64,000 bases of DNA from Marinobacter sp. F4218 (GTDB taxonomy: Bacteria > Pseudomonadota > Gammaproteobacteria > Pseudomonadales > Oleiphilaceae): positions 124,001-188,000 of the forward strand of contig NZ_JAHZIL010000002.1 of the NCBI RefSeq assembly GCF_019443085.1, written 5' to 3'. Shown in pieces: positions 34,354 to 46,035 of this stretch. Positions within the stretch are counted from its first letter, which is position 1; the number at the start of each line of letters is the position of its first letter. Below the pieces are notes generated by a model that did not search any database, was not told where the DNA came from, and worked only from the letters and a program-made list of their open reading frames with translations. A program made the translations under genes and the position numbers.

Positions 34354-35580
34354 ATGATGCGAATTTCATCACAGCAGATTTTTTCCGGCGGGATCAGTCG
34401 CCTTCAGGAGCTGAACAGCAGCCTGAACAACACTCAACAGCAGATCTCCACCGGAAAACGGGTCAACCAACCGTCGGATGATCCTGTGGCGGCAGCCAGG
34501 ATTCTGAAGCTTGATCAGGAGCTGTCGCGGGTAGAAACCTATCAGCGCAACGTAAACCTCGCGGACAACCGGTTGAACCAGGAAGAGAGCACGCTGGAAA
34601 GTTCCATCGATATCATTCAGCGGGTGCGGGAGCTGACCGTCCAGGCGGGCAATGGCTCGCTCTCTGCAAATGACCGTCAGTCCATTTCCTCTGAGCTCAA
34701 GGAGCGTCTGGATCAGTTGGCCGATGTCGCGAACACCCGCGACCCTTCCGGCGAGTACATTTTCAGTGGTTTTCAAGGCACAAAGCAGGCATTTGTCCAG
34801 GCTGCGGATGGCAGCTGGCAGTATCAGGGTGATGAGGGTCAGCGTGTTCTGGAAATTGATGACGGTGTCACGGTGCCGATCAGCGATCACGGTAAGGGGA
34901 TTTTCGTAACCGTGCCGAAGGCCATCACCGGCGTAGAGGCGGCTGGCAATAGCCCGGGCTCATACATTTCGGGTGTTGAGTTGGCGGACGGCGATGCCCT
35001 GCAGAACGCGTTCGGTGGGGCCGTCCCCAATGACATCCAGCTGACGGTCAACGGGGCGGGGGAAGTCATCGCCGAAAACCGGAATACCGTGCCTGCAACC
35101 GTGTTGGCAACAACTCCGTCGCCCGCCGTCATCGGTGAGGAATTCGAGGTGGCCGGTATCAGCGTTACGGTGAGCGATGCGGCTGCCGGTGATGAATTCA
35201 CGCTTGCCATCAGTGACAAACAATCGGTCTTCAAGACCATTGAGAACCTGATTGCCGGCCTGGACTCGCTGGGCAAGGACACGGCCAAGAGCGCCGCCCA
35301 GTTTGATACATTAATTGCCGATTCCCTGAACAATCTTGATAACGCGCAGGAAAGTATCGTCCTCAAGCAAACGGAACTCGGTGGGCGGATGAATGCGGTG
35401 GAGTCGACCAAGAATTTTCTTGAGGATTCGTCAGTGTACACCAACCAGATCCGGTCAGAGCTGCAGGATGTGGACTACGCTGAGGCCATCAGCAACCTGA
35501 GCTTCCAGAGCTTTGTCCTGCAAGCGGCCCAGCAGTCCTTCGCTCAGGTTTCCCGGCTGTCCCTGTTCGACAGACTGTAA
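34354..35580 (+). CDS. flgL: Flagellar hook-associated protein 3 FlgL
   Basis: A 408-residue junction protein. MMRISSQQIFSGGISRLQELNSSLNNTQQQISTGKRVNQPSDDPVAAARIL is the flagellin-like D0 motif, and DVDYAEAISNLSFQSFVLQAAQQSFAQVSRLSLFDRL is the C-terminal partner. GEYIFSGFQGTKQAF is specific to FlgL. ATG 34357 is an alternative start one codon later. It is the last gene of the cluster; no flagellin gene follows within the window. Confidence 0.94.
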   Translation: MMRISSQQIFSGGISRLQELNSSLNNTQQQISTGKRVNQPSDDPVAAARILKLDQELSRVETYQRNVNLADNRLNQEESTLESSIDIIQRVRELTVQAGNGSLSANDRQSISSELKERLDQLADVANTRDPSGEYIFSGFQGTKQAFVQAADGSWQYQGDEGQRVLEIDDGVTVPISDHGKGIFVTVPKAITGVEAAGNSPGSYISGVELADGDALQNAFGGAVPNDIQLTVNGAGEVIAENRNTVPATVLATTPSPAVIGEEFEVAGISVTVSDAAAGDEFTLAISDKQSVFKTIENLIAGLDSLGKDTAKSAAQFDTLIADSLNNLDNAQESIVLKQTELGGRMNAVESTKNFLEDSSVYTNQIRSELQDVDYAEAISNLSFQSFVLQAAQQSFAQVSRLSLFDRL

Positions 35581-35618
35581 ATAATTGAACCAGTGGGCGG
35601 ATCTGTCCGCTGGCGTTA

Positions 35619-35646
35619 TTGATTTCGCGAGCGAGCTCAGTATAAT
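35619..35646 (+). promoter_or_regulatory. Sigma70 promoter of tRNA-Leu
   Basis: TTGATT (35619-35624) and a perfect TATAAT (35641-35646) are separated by 16 bp. The tRNA begins 17 bp after the -10 box. A GC-rich G/C discriminator-like stretch follows, fitting a stable-RNA promoter. Confidence 0.7.
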
Positions 35647-35662
35647 CGCCTCTCTCTTTGAT

Positions 35663-35749
35663 GGCGGCGTGGTGAAATTGGTAGACACGACGGATTCAAA
35701 ATCCGTTGGGGTAAAACCCGTGGCGGTTCGAGTCCGCCCGCCGCTACCA
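35663..35749 (+). tRNA. tRNA-Leu (anticodon CAA)
   Basis: The 87-nt sequence folds as a class II tRNA with a long variable arm. The acceptor stem pairs GGCGGCG with CGCCGCT (G1-T72 wobble), and CCA is encoded. The anticodon stem is ACGGA/TCCGT around loop TTCAAAA, giving anticodon CAA (Leu, codon UUG). GGTTCGAGTCC is the T-arm. Confidence 0.95.
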
Positions 35750-35963
35750 TTCTCCGGGAACCCCCGGACCTCTCGAGCCTGTTGTGCTCCAGTCCCAGTA
35801 TTGTTGTGCTCTTCGAATGGGTTGCCTCTGCCCCGATTTTTCCTCTGTCAGCACTCTCATCGTCGGTTTTGGATCGTAAAATCAATTGCGTAGCTTTTGA
35901 ATTGATCTATCTTTAACAGACGTGTGTTGTAGGGAAAGCAGCGAACACTTGAGAGGGACCGAC

Positions 35964-36593
35964 ATGTTGAAAATTGCCTACCTTTTTATTGTCGCGCTTT
36001 TGGCGGGTTGCGCCGGTTCAATCACCGAGGTTCAGCGCATAGAAGCCGTCCCCGAAGTCGATAAGACCTACAAGCGGATTCTTGTGTTTGCGGTCACCCA
36101 AAAGGAGCGGGTTCGAGCCGCGGTCGAGTCCGAGTTGGTGGCAGAGATGAATAAGAGTGAGTTTGAGGCCAGCCGGTTCCAGGAGCCGAATGCCGCCGTC
36201 CCCTGGGAGAACCCCAGCGAACTTCAGAAACTGGTCGCGGAGGATGCGAGAGAGGGTGGGTACGACGGTGTTCTGGTGGTTTCGCTGATCCGGAAGAACC
36301 GTGAATCCCGTTACGTGCCTGAGCAGGTGGTTTATCAGCCGATCGTCACTTCAATCGGTCCGCTGGCATCCACCACTTACATGGACACCACGGTGGTGCC
36401 ACCGTCCTTTGAAGAAACCACAAACTACGTACTGAAATCCACGCTCTTCGATTCGGTTTCCGGCAATCCCGTCTGGCAGCTTTATTCAAACACGGTTAAT
36501 CCCGATTCCCTCGATGCGGCGGCCAGGGATTTTGGCAAGGTTGTCGTGAAAGCGCTGAGGAAAACCCTGCCCCATGCGGCGGAGCAAAAATGA
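35964..36593 (+). CDS. Lipoprotein of unknown function
   Basis: A 209-residue protein with signal MLKIAYLFIVALLAGCAGS, lipobox LAGC. ATG 35964 is preferred because GAGAGGGACCG precedes it and the signal peptide starts there. KTYKRILVFAVTQKERVRAAVESELVAEM and REGGYDGVLVVSLIRKNRE suggest an alpha/beta domain of the kind seen in outer-membrane-associated lipoproteins of unknown role. There is no enzyme motif. Its stop overlaps the next gene (ATGA), so it is probably translated together with a second lipoprotein. I do not recognise the family. Confidence 0.8.
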   Translation: MLKIAYLFIVALLAGCAGSITEVQRIEAVPEVDKTYKRILVFAVTQKERVRAAVESELVAEMNKSEFEASRFQEPNAAVPWENPSELQKLVAEDAREGGYDGVLVVSLIRKNRESRYVPEQVVYQPIVTSIGPLASTTYMDTTVVPPSFEETTNYVLKSTLFDSVSGNPVWQLYSNTVNPDSLDAAARDFGKVVVKALRKTLPHAAEQK

Positions 36594-37129
36594 ACGCGAT
36601 TCTCCCAAGATGGCTATACGTTACCGTGTCATTGGGTATGACCGGTTGTGCAAGCGATTCGCGTTTATCTCTGGGGGTTTCCGATCCGTGTGAAAGCCTG
36701 CAATCAATCATTGCGGATTTTGATAACGGCTTTGCGAGTTATCGGGGGGCGCGCAATGATTTTGACTCGTTCACGCTGTTCAGGGCCAGGGAGGAGTTGG
36801 TGAAAGGGCATTGCGAGGTCTGGTTGTGGGCGGGTGGCGACAGTGCGTACGTCTGTTCCGCCAATACGCCCGTGGAGGAGGTTGCCGAGCAAAGGTATCA
36901 GAACAGCCTGGCTTTTGTTGAGGAATGTGTGGGAAGTGACTGGCAGAAGGAAACCGTTACCCGGGAACGAGATGGTAACTACCTCGGGCTGGCAACCCGG
37001 TTCACTTCCGCCAGCAAGCCCGGGTTGGTGATCTCCGTGCAGAACATCACGCCGCCGGGCTCGTACCGGAATTTGCGCAGCAATTACCTGTATATCGGCA
37101 CCGCGGGACGCAGTCCGAAACCAGAATAA
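36590..37129 (+). CDS. Small lipoprotein of unknown function
   Basis: A 179-residue protein. Its N-terminus MNAILPRWLYVTVSLGMTGCASDS has a weak lipobox MTGC. The mature part has five Cys (DPCESL, GHCEVW, YVCSAN, EECVGS among them), suggesting disulfides. The C-terminal half ends SVQNITPPGSYRNLRSNYLYIGTAGRSPKPE. No family is recognised. The start overlaps the preceding lipoprotein gene by 4 bp. The stop is 88 bp before queA. Confidence 0.75.
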   Translation: MNAILPRWLYVTVSLGMTGCASDSRLSLGVSDPCESLQSIIADFDNGFASYRGARNDFDSFTLFRAREELVKGHCEVWLWAGGDSAYVCSANTPVEEVAEQRYQNSLAFVEECVGSDWQKETVTRERDGNYLGLATRFTSASKPGLVISVQNITPPGSYRNLRSNYLYIGTAGRSPKPE

Positions 37130-37216
37130 ACGTTCTGGTTGTTCAGGCGAGACGCATTCCGTGGTAAATTCCGCATTCTTTTTCACAACTGCTGTCGCGC
37201 CTCGACATTCCTTTCT

Positions 37217-39456
<2,240 letters not shown>

Positions 39457-39484
39457 ATTTCTTAAAAACCAACGGAGATACTCA

Positions 39485-39847
39485 ATGAAATCAATCAAAT
39501 TGCTCGTAGCCGGCCTTCTGGCACTTATGCCTGCACTGGCCATGGCCCAGGACCCGGGAGCGCAGGGTATGGGTGTCATGGGTCAGGTGATTTTCTTCGC
39601 CGGCTTCATCCTGATTTTCTATTTCCTGATCTGGCGTCCGCAGTCAAAGCGTGCCAAAGAGCACAAGGCACTGATGTCCGGCCTGAACAAGGGTGATGAA
39701 ATTGTTACGTCCGGTGGTGTTGCCGGCAAAATCACCAAGGTAACCGACGATTTCATCGTGGTAGAGATCGCCGACAACGTAGAAATCAAGGTGCAGAAAG
39801 TAGCCGTTGCCGCTGCTCTGCCGAAAGGCACCTTGAAGGACATCTGA
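39485..39847 (+). CDS. yajC: Sec translocon accessory protein YajC
   Basis: A 120-residue single-pass inner-membrane protein. The segment GQVIFFAGFILIFYFLIWRPQ is the transmembrane helix, followed by KRAKEHKALMSGLNKGDEIVTSGGVAGKI and VEIADNVEIKVQK, all canonical. An N-terminal signal-like MKSIKLLVAGLLALMPALAMA precedes it, longer than in E. coli. ACGGAG before ATG 39485 decides the start. It precedes secD as usual. Confidence 0.95.
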   Translation: MKSIKLLVAGLLALMPALAMAQDPGAQGMGVMGQVIFFAGFILIFYFLIWRPQSKRAKEHKALMSGLNKGDEIVTSGGVAGKITKVTDDFIVVEIADNVEIKVQKVAVAAALPKGTLKDI

Positions 39848-39927
39848 GCCGGAGTCCGTAACCTGACGGACTGATTTTTTCTGGCTGAAACACCATGCCG
39901 ACCTTCGGGTCGGCTAAAAGGGATCCC

Positions 39928-41802
39928 ATGCTGAACAAGTATCCGCTTTGGAAAAACCTGGTCATCCTGGTCGCGCTCGTGATCGGATTTATCTACGCCT
40001 TGCCCAACCTTTTTCCTGACGATTACGCCATCCAGATCACCGGTGCTCGCAGCAGTACCGAGGTCAACTCAACCGTTCTCGATCGCGCGGTCAAAGCGCT
40101 GGAATCGGAGGGCATTGAGGTAAAAAGCAGTACGCTTCAGGACCGGGATGCATTGATTCGTCTTACCAGTGGCGAGGATCAGCTTCAGGCCCGTCCGATT
40201 GTTCAGTCGGCACTGAGCAACGACTATCTGGTTGCACTGAACATGGCACCTTCGACCCCGGAGTGGCTGAAAAGTCTTGGCGCCGGTCCGATGAAACTGG
40301 GCCTCGATTTGCGCGGTGGCGTCCACTTCCTGCTGGAGGTGGATATGGAAACGGCTTTGAACACGCGATTGGAAGCCCTTTCCAGCCAGATCAAGGGTGA
40401 TCTTCGGGAAGAGCGGATCCGCTATCGCGGCGGTGACGTAGAGGGTCAGCGGCAGATCGTTCTTACCTTCCGCGACGAACAACCCCGTGCCGAGGCATTT
40501 GACCTGATCCGTGACCAGTACAACCAGTTTCTGATGGATGAGAGAACCGTGGACGGCGAGCGTCAGATCGTATTGTCGCTGTCAGAGGCCGAGGTGAAAT
40601 CCATCCAGGAATATGCCCTCGAGCAGAACCTCACCACGATCCGCAACCGCGTCAATGAGCTTGGCGTTGCCGAGCCGCTTGTTCAGCGCCAGGGCGCCGA
40701 CCGGATTATCGTTGAGTTGCCAGGGGTTCAGGATACAGCCCAGGCCAAGCGAGTGTTGGGCGCGACTGCAAATCTCGAGTTTCGCCTGGAGGCGCGTCAG
40801 GACGCATCGGCCAGTGAGGTCGAGGAATTTGGCTTCCGCGACAACCCCCGGCGCACCGCGCGTCTTGAGCGTGACGTCATCACAACCGGTAATAATGTCG
40901 CGAACGCCCAGCAGGCGTTTGACGAGAATGGTCAGCCTCAGGTCAACATCACGATGGATTCTGTCGGTGGAGACCAGATGAACCGTGCGACCCGGAACGC
41001 GATCGGGCGCCGCATGGCTGTGCTATTCATTGAATTCCGCACGGAAACGGAAAACCGGATGGTCGACGGTGAAATGACGTCTGTCGACAAACGGGTTGTG
41101 GAGAAGGGCATCATCAGCCTGGCCACGATCCAGTCAGCACTCGGAAGCAGTTTCCGTATCACCGGCCTGGATTCCATTCCGGAAGCCGCAGAGCTGGCCC
41201 TATTGCTGCGCGCAGGCGCGCTGGCCGCACCGATGTATTTTGTGCAGGAACGCACAATTGGGCCGAGCCTCGGCCAGAAAAACATTGATGCTGGCGTGAT
41301 GTCCGTAGCACTCGGCTTCGGGCTGGTGCTCCTATACATGCTGGTTTACTACCGGGGGTTCGGTCTGGTCGCCAACGTGGCGCTCACCCTCAACCTGATG
41401 CTGCTCATTGCCTGCATGTCCATCCTGTCGGCAACGCTCACGCTTCCGGGCATCGCTGGTATCGTACTCACGGTGGGTATGGCGGTCGATGCCAACGTCC
41501 TGATATTTGAACGCATACGGGAGGAGCTCAAGGCAGGGGTTCCGCCCCAGTCGGCCATCAGTGCCGGGTATTCCCGGGCCTTCGTGTCCATTTTCGATGC
41601 CAATATTACGACCCTGCTCGTCGCGGTAATCCTGTTTGCCATGGGTTCCGGCCCGGTAAAAGGGTTCGCCGTTACCCTGTGTCTGGGTATCCTGACCTCG
41701 ATGTTCTCCGGCCTTATGGTCAGTCGCAGCATCGTGAATTTTGTATATGGCGGTCGAAAGATCGAGAAGTTGTCGATCGGAGGAAAGCTGGCAAATGTCT
41801 GA
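39928..41802 (+). CDS. secD: Protein translocase subunit SecD
   Basis: A 624-residue inner-membrane protein with an N-terminal transmembrane helix (NLVILVALVIGFIYALPNLF), a large periplasmic P1 domain (LDLRGGVHFLLEVD, LRNRVNELGVAEPLVQRQG-type blocks) and five C-terminal helices of the RND fold (AVDANVLIFERIREE). It uses the proton gradient to pull proteins released from SecYEG. AAAAGGGA precedes ATG 39928. The stop overlaps secF by 8 bp. A small hairpin (39898-39913) precedes the ribosome binding site. Confidence 0.96.
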   Translation: MLNKYPLWKNLVILVALVIGFIYALPNLFPDDYAIQITGARSSTEVNSTVLDRAVKALESEGIEVKSSTLQDRDALIRLTSGEDQLQARPIVQSALSNDYLVALNMAPSTPEWLKSLGAGPMKLGLDLRGGVHFLLEVDMETALNTRLEALSSQIKGDLREERIRYRGGDVEGQRQIVLTFRDEQPRAEAFDLIRDQYNQFLMDERTVDGERQIVLSLSEAEVKSIQEYALEQNLTTIRNRVNELGVAEPLVQRQGADRIIVELPGVQDTAQAKRVLGATANLEFRLEARQDASASEVEEFGFRDNPRRTARLERDVITTGNNVANAQQAFDENGQPQVNITMDSVGGDQMNRATRNAIGRRMAVLFIEFRTETENRMVDGEMTSVDKRVVEKGIISLATIQSALGSSFRITGLDSIPEAAELALLLRAGALAAPMYFVQERTIGPSLGQKNIDAGVMSVALGFGLVLLYMLVYYRGFGLVANVALTLNLMLLIACMSILSATLTLPGIAGIVLTVGMAVDANVLIFERIREELKAGVPPQSAISAGYSRAFVSIFDANITTLLVAVILFAMGSGPVKGFAVTLCLGILTSMFSGLMVSRSIVNFVYGGRKIEKLSIGGKLANV

Positions 41803-42748
41803 GCAAGAGAATAAACCATTTGATTTCATGGGGTTCCGGAAGCTCGCTTCCGTTCTCTCGATCACGCTGCTGGTTGCCTCCGTCGTGTTGCTGGCAGTTC
41901 GGGGCCTGAACCTGGGTATGGATTTCACCGGCGGCACGTCAGTGGAATTCGAGTATGCCGAGGCGCCGCAACTGGATGAAATTCGTTCCACGCTGAATGA
42001 GGCAGGCTACGAGCAGTTCGTAGTACAGAACTTTGGTGCCGACACTACGGTTCTGGTTCGACTCGCCGAGGCTGGTAATGACGAACTGGGGGGCGAGGTG
42101 ACTGACGCGCTGACCGCTGGAGGCGCAAATCTCGAGCTTATCAGCTCCGAGTTCATCGGCTCTCAGGTTGGCGAGGAGTTGAGGGAAGACAGTGGCCTCG
42201 GGCTTCTGCTTGCGCTGGCGGTAGTGCTGATCTACGTCGGTATGCGCTTCCAGTTCAAGTTCGGTATTGCCTCTGTCCTGCCACTGGCGCACGACGTGAT
42301 CATTGTTCTGGGTGTGTTTGCCCTGTTCCAGTGGACCTTCGATCTGACGGTACTGGCGGCGTTGCTGGCGGTGATCGGTTACTCCCTGAACGACACCATT
42401 GTTGTGGCCGACAGGATTCGGGAAAACTTCCGAAAAATGCGGGTGGGTGATTCCTGGCACGTGATCAATACCTCGATCCACCAGACCATCAGCAGAACAA
42501 TCAATACCTCCGGTACGACTCTCGTCGTTCTGTTTGCGTTGTACCTGTTTGGCGGTGAGGCCATCAATAACTTCGCGCTGGCGTTGATTATCGGTGTGAT
42601 TGTTGGTACCTACTCCTCCATTTATGTGTCTGCGAACCTGCTGATTGCGTTTGGTGTATCACGGGAAGACCTGATGCTCCCGGCGAAAGAGGGAGCCGCT
42701 GATGCAGAAGAAGAGGAACAACCCCCAGAGTGGCTGAACCGGATGTAA
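41795..42748 (+). CDS. secF: Protein translocase subunit SecF
   Basis: A 317-residue RND-fold partner of SecD. GLNLGMDFTGGTSVEFEY and VIGYSLNDTIVVADRIRENFRKM are SecF signatures, with six transmembrane segments. The C-terminal tail is short and acidic (ADAEEEEQPPEW). ATG 41795 lies inside the end of secD with AGGAAAG upstream. A terminator follows 20 bp later. Confidence 0.96.
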   Translation: MSEQENKPFDFMGFRKLASVLSITLLVASVVLLAVRGLNLGMDFTGGTSVEFEYAEAPQLDEIRSTLNEAGYEQFVVQNFGADTTVLVRLAEAGNDELGGEVTDALTAGGANLELISSEFIGSQVGEELREDSGLGLLLALAVVLIYVGMRFQFKFGIASVLPLAHDVIIVLGVFALFQWTFDLTVLAALLAVIGYSLNDTIVVADRIRENFRKMRVGDSWHVINTSIHQTISRTINTSGTTLVVLFALYLFGGEAINNFALALIIGVIVGTYSSIYVSANLLIAFGVSREDLMLPAKEGAADAEEEEQPPEWLNRM

Positions 42749-42761
42749 CTGGTTCACCGGA

Positions 42762-42801
42762 AACAAAAAAACCGCCATTCCCTTGGGAAGGCGGTTTTTT
42801 T
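42762..42801. terminator. Bidirectional rho-independent terminator after secF
   Basis: ACCGCC-A-TTCCC pairs with GGGAA-GGCGGT around TT, with an A-run before and a T-run of seven after. It separates secF from convergent suhB and can serve both directions. Confidence 0.93.
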
Positions 42802-42820
42802 ATGGCTGCTTGCTGGTCGA

Positions 42821-43633
42821 TCAGCGGGGCAGACGCCCCCGGAACGGGTGAAGTGATTTCAGGACTTCCCGGAACAGCTTGGGATTGGCCACTACCAATT
42901 GGCGGGCACTGCCAGTTGAGGGGTTGCCGGAGAAGTCGCCGGTCAGGGCGCCTGATTCCATGGCCATCGTTACGCCTAGATCCAGATCTACCATCTCCGG
43001 GCGGAAGATGACGGCTGCGTCCAGGTTGCCGGCAGATACGCGGGCAATATCCAGAACCACACAGCCAGAAGTGCGGAACATCGCAGATTCACGGGCAAGG
43101 ACGGAGGCCATTTCGCCCCACAGTTGAGTGTCTTCGCTTCTGCGCGCCTGATCCAGCAGGTTAGTGGCAATTGCAGCCTTGTTGGCGTGCTTGATGTCGG
43201 ACGTCCGAACCCGACGGCTGTTCAGTGCCGCCCCGTGTCCGCGGCTGGCGGAGTATTCTTCGCCGGTTACCGGGTTGATCACCAGAAGGTTTTCGGTGCG
43301 GTTGTTCTTTTTCTGGGCCAGGGCGAGGGCAAACTCCGGGATGCCCCTCAGGAAGTTTTCGCGACCAAGAACCGGGAAAACGTGCCAGCTTCTCTCGCTG
43401 GTTCCTGCATTCGCTTCGTTCAGAGGGGCGATGCTATGGTCCTTGTAGGCCTTTTCGAGTTGCTCCGCAAAGTTGTCGTAAATTGACTCCTCGACCCGAT
43501 CCAGCTGACGGCGGCGTTCTTCGTCGTCCTTACCGGCGGGCTCCTGGCGCTCGAAATGGGCTTTCAGATAATCGGACCCCTGACGCGCGACGCGCAGGGC
43601 CATTTTAATAGCTGGTTGCATCTGAGTGTTCAT
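42821..43633 (-). CDS. suhB: SuhB orthologue (inositol monophosphatase family) lacking the catalytic motif
   Basis: A 270-residue protein that starts MNTQMQPAIKMALRVARQGSD. Its position between secDF and trmJ is that of suhB in Pseudomonas. The fold survives (GIPEFALALAQ, GHGAALNSRRVR, RTSGCVVLDIARVSAGNLDAA). The metal-binding motif DPLDGT, however, is replaced by FPVLGR (residues 86-91), so both aspartates and the threonine are gone, and TEES has become LNEA. The last metal-site Asp may remain (MVDLDLG). Phosphatase activity is very unlikely. SuhB of E. coli also works with NusA in rRNA transcription antitermination without needing phosphatase activity, which may be the retained role. Confidence 0.85.
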   Translation of the reverse strand: MNTQMQPAIKMALRVARQGSDYLKAHFERQEPAGKDDEERRRQLDRVEESIYDNFAEQLEKAYKDHSIAPLNEANAGTSERSWHVFPVLGRENFLRGIPEFALALAQKKNNRTENLLVINPVTGEEYSASRGHGAALNSRRVRTSDIKHANKAAIATNLLDQARRSEDTQLWGEMASVLARESAMFRTSGCVVLDIARVSAGNLDAAVIFRPEMVDLDLGVTMAMESGALTGDFSGNPSTGSARQLVVANPKLFREVLKSLHPFRGRLPR

Positions 43634-43805
43634 TATCCGGGTGTGTGAAGGCCGGGTATCATAGCAAAAGATCAGGGCGCTTGTATGTTTTTTGACTTAG
43701 CAATAGCACGGATACCAAAGGATTACGGCATCTCCGGACGGGCGGGACGCGTTGGTTTTCTGCTATCATGCCCGCCTCAATTAAATCAGTCTGGACCCAT
43801 ACTCA

Positions 43806-44669
43806 ATGCACAAGCCGGCACTTCCCCTGGAGGGCACTGACTCATTTCAGGATCAGATCCGAATCGTTCTGGTCGAGACCTCTCACTCAGGCAACATTGG
43901 TGCGGTGGCTCGTGCCATGAAAAATATGGGCCTCGGGAATCTGTGGCTGGTCAACCCGAACTCTTTCCCGGACGAGGCGTCTTACGCCCGTTCCTCGGGC
44001 GCTTCTGATGTGCTGGATCGGGCAAACGTTGTTTCGTCCCTGGACGAGGCGCTTGCGGACTGCGTTCTGGTAATGGGAACCAGTGCCCGGGGGCGGAAAG
44101 TGCCCTGGCCGGTTATTGCGCCTCCGGAAGCAGCTGTGGCGGCCTCGGAAAATGCGACCAACGGCCCAGTCGCGCTGGTATTTGGTCGGGAGAATCATGG
44201 CCTGAGTAACGAGGAACTGCAACGCTGTCATTACCACATTCATATACCGTCCAATCCGGATTACAGCTCTCTGAATCTGGCGATGGCCGTCCAGGTCATG
44301 TGCTACGAATTAAGGATGCATTTTCTGCGTGGCCTTGAAGGTGGTGAGGGAAGCCCATACTTAAAACCCATGACGGCGCCTGGCGATCCGGGATGGGATG
44401 TTCCTCCCGCACCCGTCAACGACGTGGAAGGCTTTTTGGGCCATCTTGAGCAGGTACTGGTGGATGTGGATTTTCACCGAAGGGAAAATCCACGCCAGCT
44501 TATGACGCGCTTGCGGCGACTGTTCCAGCGCGCGAGACTGGACCAGATGGAAATCAATATACTCAGAGGCATACTGACGTCAGTGCAGAAAGCTGCTGGC
44601 GCCAAGGCTGACAGTAAAATAACCGAGGCCGATTCGAAGGCGACGGGGCAGGATAATGGCCATGTTTGA
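43806..44669 (+). CDS. trmJ: tRNA (cytidine/uridine-2'-O-)-methyltransferase TrmJ
   Basis: A 287-residue SPOUT-class methyltransferase that modifies nucleotide 32 of the tRNA anticodon loop. [34 protein letters not shown] and [20 protein letters not shown], followed by [23 protein letters not shown], are the knot-forming motifs. A helical C-terminal extension is present as in the bacterial family. It diverges from suhB and overlaps cysE by 8 bp. Confidence 0.95.
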   Translation: MHKPALPLEGTDSFQDQIRIVLVETSHSGNIGAVARAMKNMGLGNLWLVNPNSFPDEASYARSSGASDVLDRANVVSSLDEALADCVLVMGTSARGRKVPWPVIAPPEAAVAASENATNGPVALVFGRENHGLSNEELQRCHYHIHIPSNPDYSSLNLAMAVQVMCYELRMHFLRGLEGGEGSPYLKPMTAPGDPGWDVPPAPVNDVEGFLGHLEQVLVDVDFHRRENPRQLMTRLRRLFQRARLDQMEINILRGILTSVQKAAGAKADSKITEADSKATGQDNGHV

Positions 44670-45441
44670 GCGTTTAAGGGAAGACATCAACAGCGTTTTT
44701 CATCGGGACCCGGCGGCCCGGAACACTTTCGAGGTGCTGACCAACTATCCAGGCCTTCATGCCCTCCTGTTTCACCGGCTTGCTCACAGACTCTGGCGAT
44801 TCGGTCTCAAGTGGATTGCCCGCACAATTTCCACGATCGCCCGCTGGCTGACCGGAGTCGAAATCCATCCGGGGGCGACCATTGGCAGAAGGTTCTTTAT
44901 TGATCACGGCATGGGGGTCGTTATTGGTGAGACGACCGTTATCGGAGACGATGTGACCCTGTACCAGGGGGTTACTCTGGGTGGCACGAGCTGGAATAAG
45001 GGTAAACGGCACCCGACCATTTGCGACGGAGTGGTCGTGGGTGCCGGCGCCAAGATTCTCGGACCATTTGAAGTGGGAGCGGGCGCCAAGGTCGGTTCCA
45101 ATTCGGTGGTAACCAAGGCGGTACCGGCCGGGGCCACTGTTGTCGGCATTCCCGGGCGAATCATCGTCAAGCGCCCGAGTGAAGATGATGATGTGCGCCG
45201 CAAGGAAATGGAAGAGCGCATGGGCTTCGATGCCTATGGTGTTACGGAAGAGATGCCCGATCCCGTTGCGCGCGCCGTGCGCTCCCTCCTGGACCACATG
45301 CACGCAGTGGACGACCGCATTGAGAACATGTGCAAGGCCCTGCGCAAGGTAAACATCGAATACCAGAACGGTGAATTGCCGCCGCTGCAGGAAGAAGATT
45401 TTGATTGCGTTCGTGATGAGAGCGAGGAGCCCCGGGGGTGA
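44662..45441 (+). CDS. cysE: Serine O-acetyltransferase
   Basis: A 259-residue enzyme that makes O-acetylserine for cysteine synthesis, starting [21 protein letters not shown]. The left-handed beta-helix repeats are plain in [44 protein letters not shown] and [19 protein letters not shown]. His in DHGMG is catalytic. ATG 44662 has AGGA at better spacing than ATG 44656. Placement before iscR/iscS links cysteine supply with its desulfuration. Confidence 0.94.
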   Translation: MFERLREDINSVFHRDPAARNTFEVLTNYPGLHALLFHRLAHRLWRFGLKWIARTISTIARWLTGVEIHPGATIGRRFFIDHGMGVVIGETTVIGDDVTLYQGVTLGGTSWNKGKRHPTICDGVVVGAGAKILGPFEVGAGAKVGSNSVVTKAVPAGATVVGIPGRIIVKRPSEDDDVRRKEMEERMGFDAYGVTEEMPDPVARAVRSLLDHMHAVDDRIENMCKALRKVNIEYQNGELPPLQEEDFDCVRDESEEPRG

Positions 45442-45466
45442 ATACTTGACTGAATTAGTGGGTCAA
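45442..45466 (+). promoter_or_regulatory. IscR type 1 binding site
   Basis: ATACTTGACTGAATTAGTGGG and following bases match the type 1 IscR consensus ATASYYGACTRWWWYAGTCRRSTAT over its left two thirds. It lies 53-77 bp upstream of iscR, immediately after the cysE stop, the place expected for autorepression by [2Fe-2S]-IscR. Confidence 0.75.
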
Positions 45467-45518
45467 TTCATACTCGCTGCTGTATTTCGAGATTCAATCC
45501 CATCACGGGGCTGATGCC

Positions 45519-46016
45519 ATGAAGCTGACCACCAAAGGCCGCTATGCCGTCACGGCAATGCTGGACCTGGCTCTGCACGGAGACCAGGGGCCGGTGAGTC
45601 TTGCCGATATTTCAGCCCGTCAGGAAATCTCACTTTCCTACCTGGAACAGCTCTTCTCCCGTCTGCGCCGACAGAATCTGGTGGTCAGTATTCGTGGTCC
45701 CGGCGGTGGTTATCGTCTGAGCCGCGAGGCCGGGCAGGTGTTCATAGCGGAAGTTGTGGATGCCGTTAGCGAGTCTCTGGACACCACGAGATGTGGCAAC
45801 AAAGGGGACTGTCAGAAAGGCGAGAAGTGTCTGACCCACCACCTTTGGTCTGATCTGAGTGACCAGATTCATCAGTTCCTGAGTGAAATCAGCCTCGGCG
45901 ACCTGATGAAGAAGCATGAAATCCGCCAGGTTGCGGACCGGCAGAACCGCCGTCAGTCTGACAACGGCTCTGAAACGATTAATACCGAACGCCTGTCTGA
46001 CCAGGCGCCGGCCTGA
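45519..46016 (+). CDS. iscR: Fe-S cluster-sensing transcriptional regulator IscR
   Basis: A 165-residue Rrf2-family regulator. The winged helix-turn-helix begins [20 protein letters not shown], and the [2Fe-2S] ligands Cys92, Cys98, Cys104 and His107 lie in [20 protein letters not shown] with exact family spacing. It should sense cluster supply and repress its own operon. The operon here contains only iscR and iscS. Confidence 0.95.
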   Translation: MKLTTKGRYAVTAMLDLALHGDQGPVSLADISARQEISLSYLEQLFSRLRRQNLVVSIRGPGGGYRLSREAGQVFIAEVVDAVSESLDTTRCGNKGDCQKGEKCLTHHLWSDLSDQIHQFLSEISLGDLMKKHEIRQVADRQNRRQSDNGSETINTERLSDQAPA

Positions 46017-46035
46017 AATAATACTCCTTGATACC

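Noticed and set aside
40938-42481. Minus-strand open frames opposite secD and secF
   Set aside because: They mirror well-defined SecD/SecF coding sequence and show no independent features.
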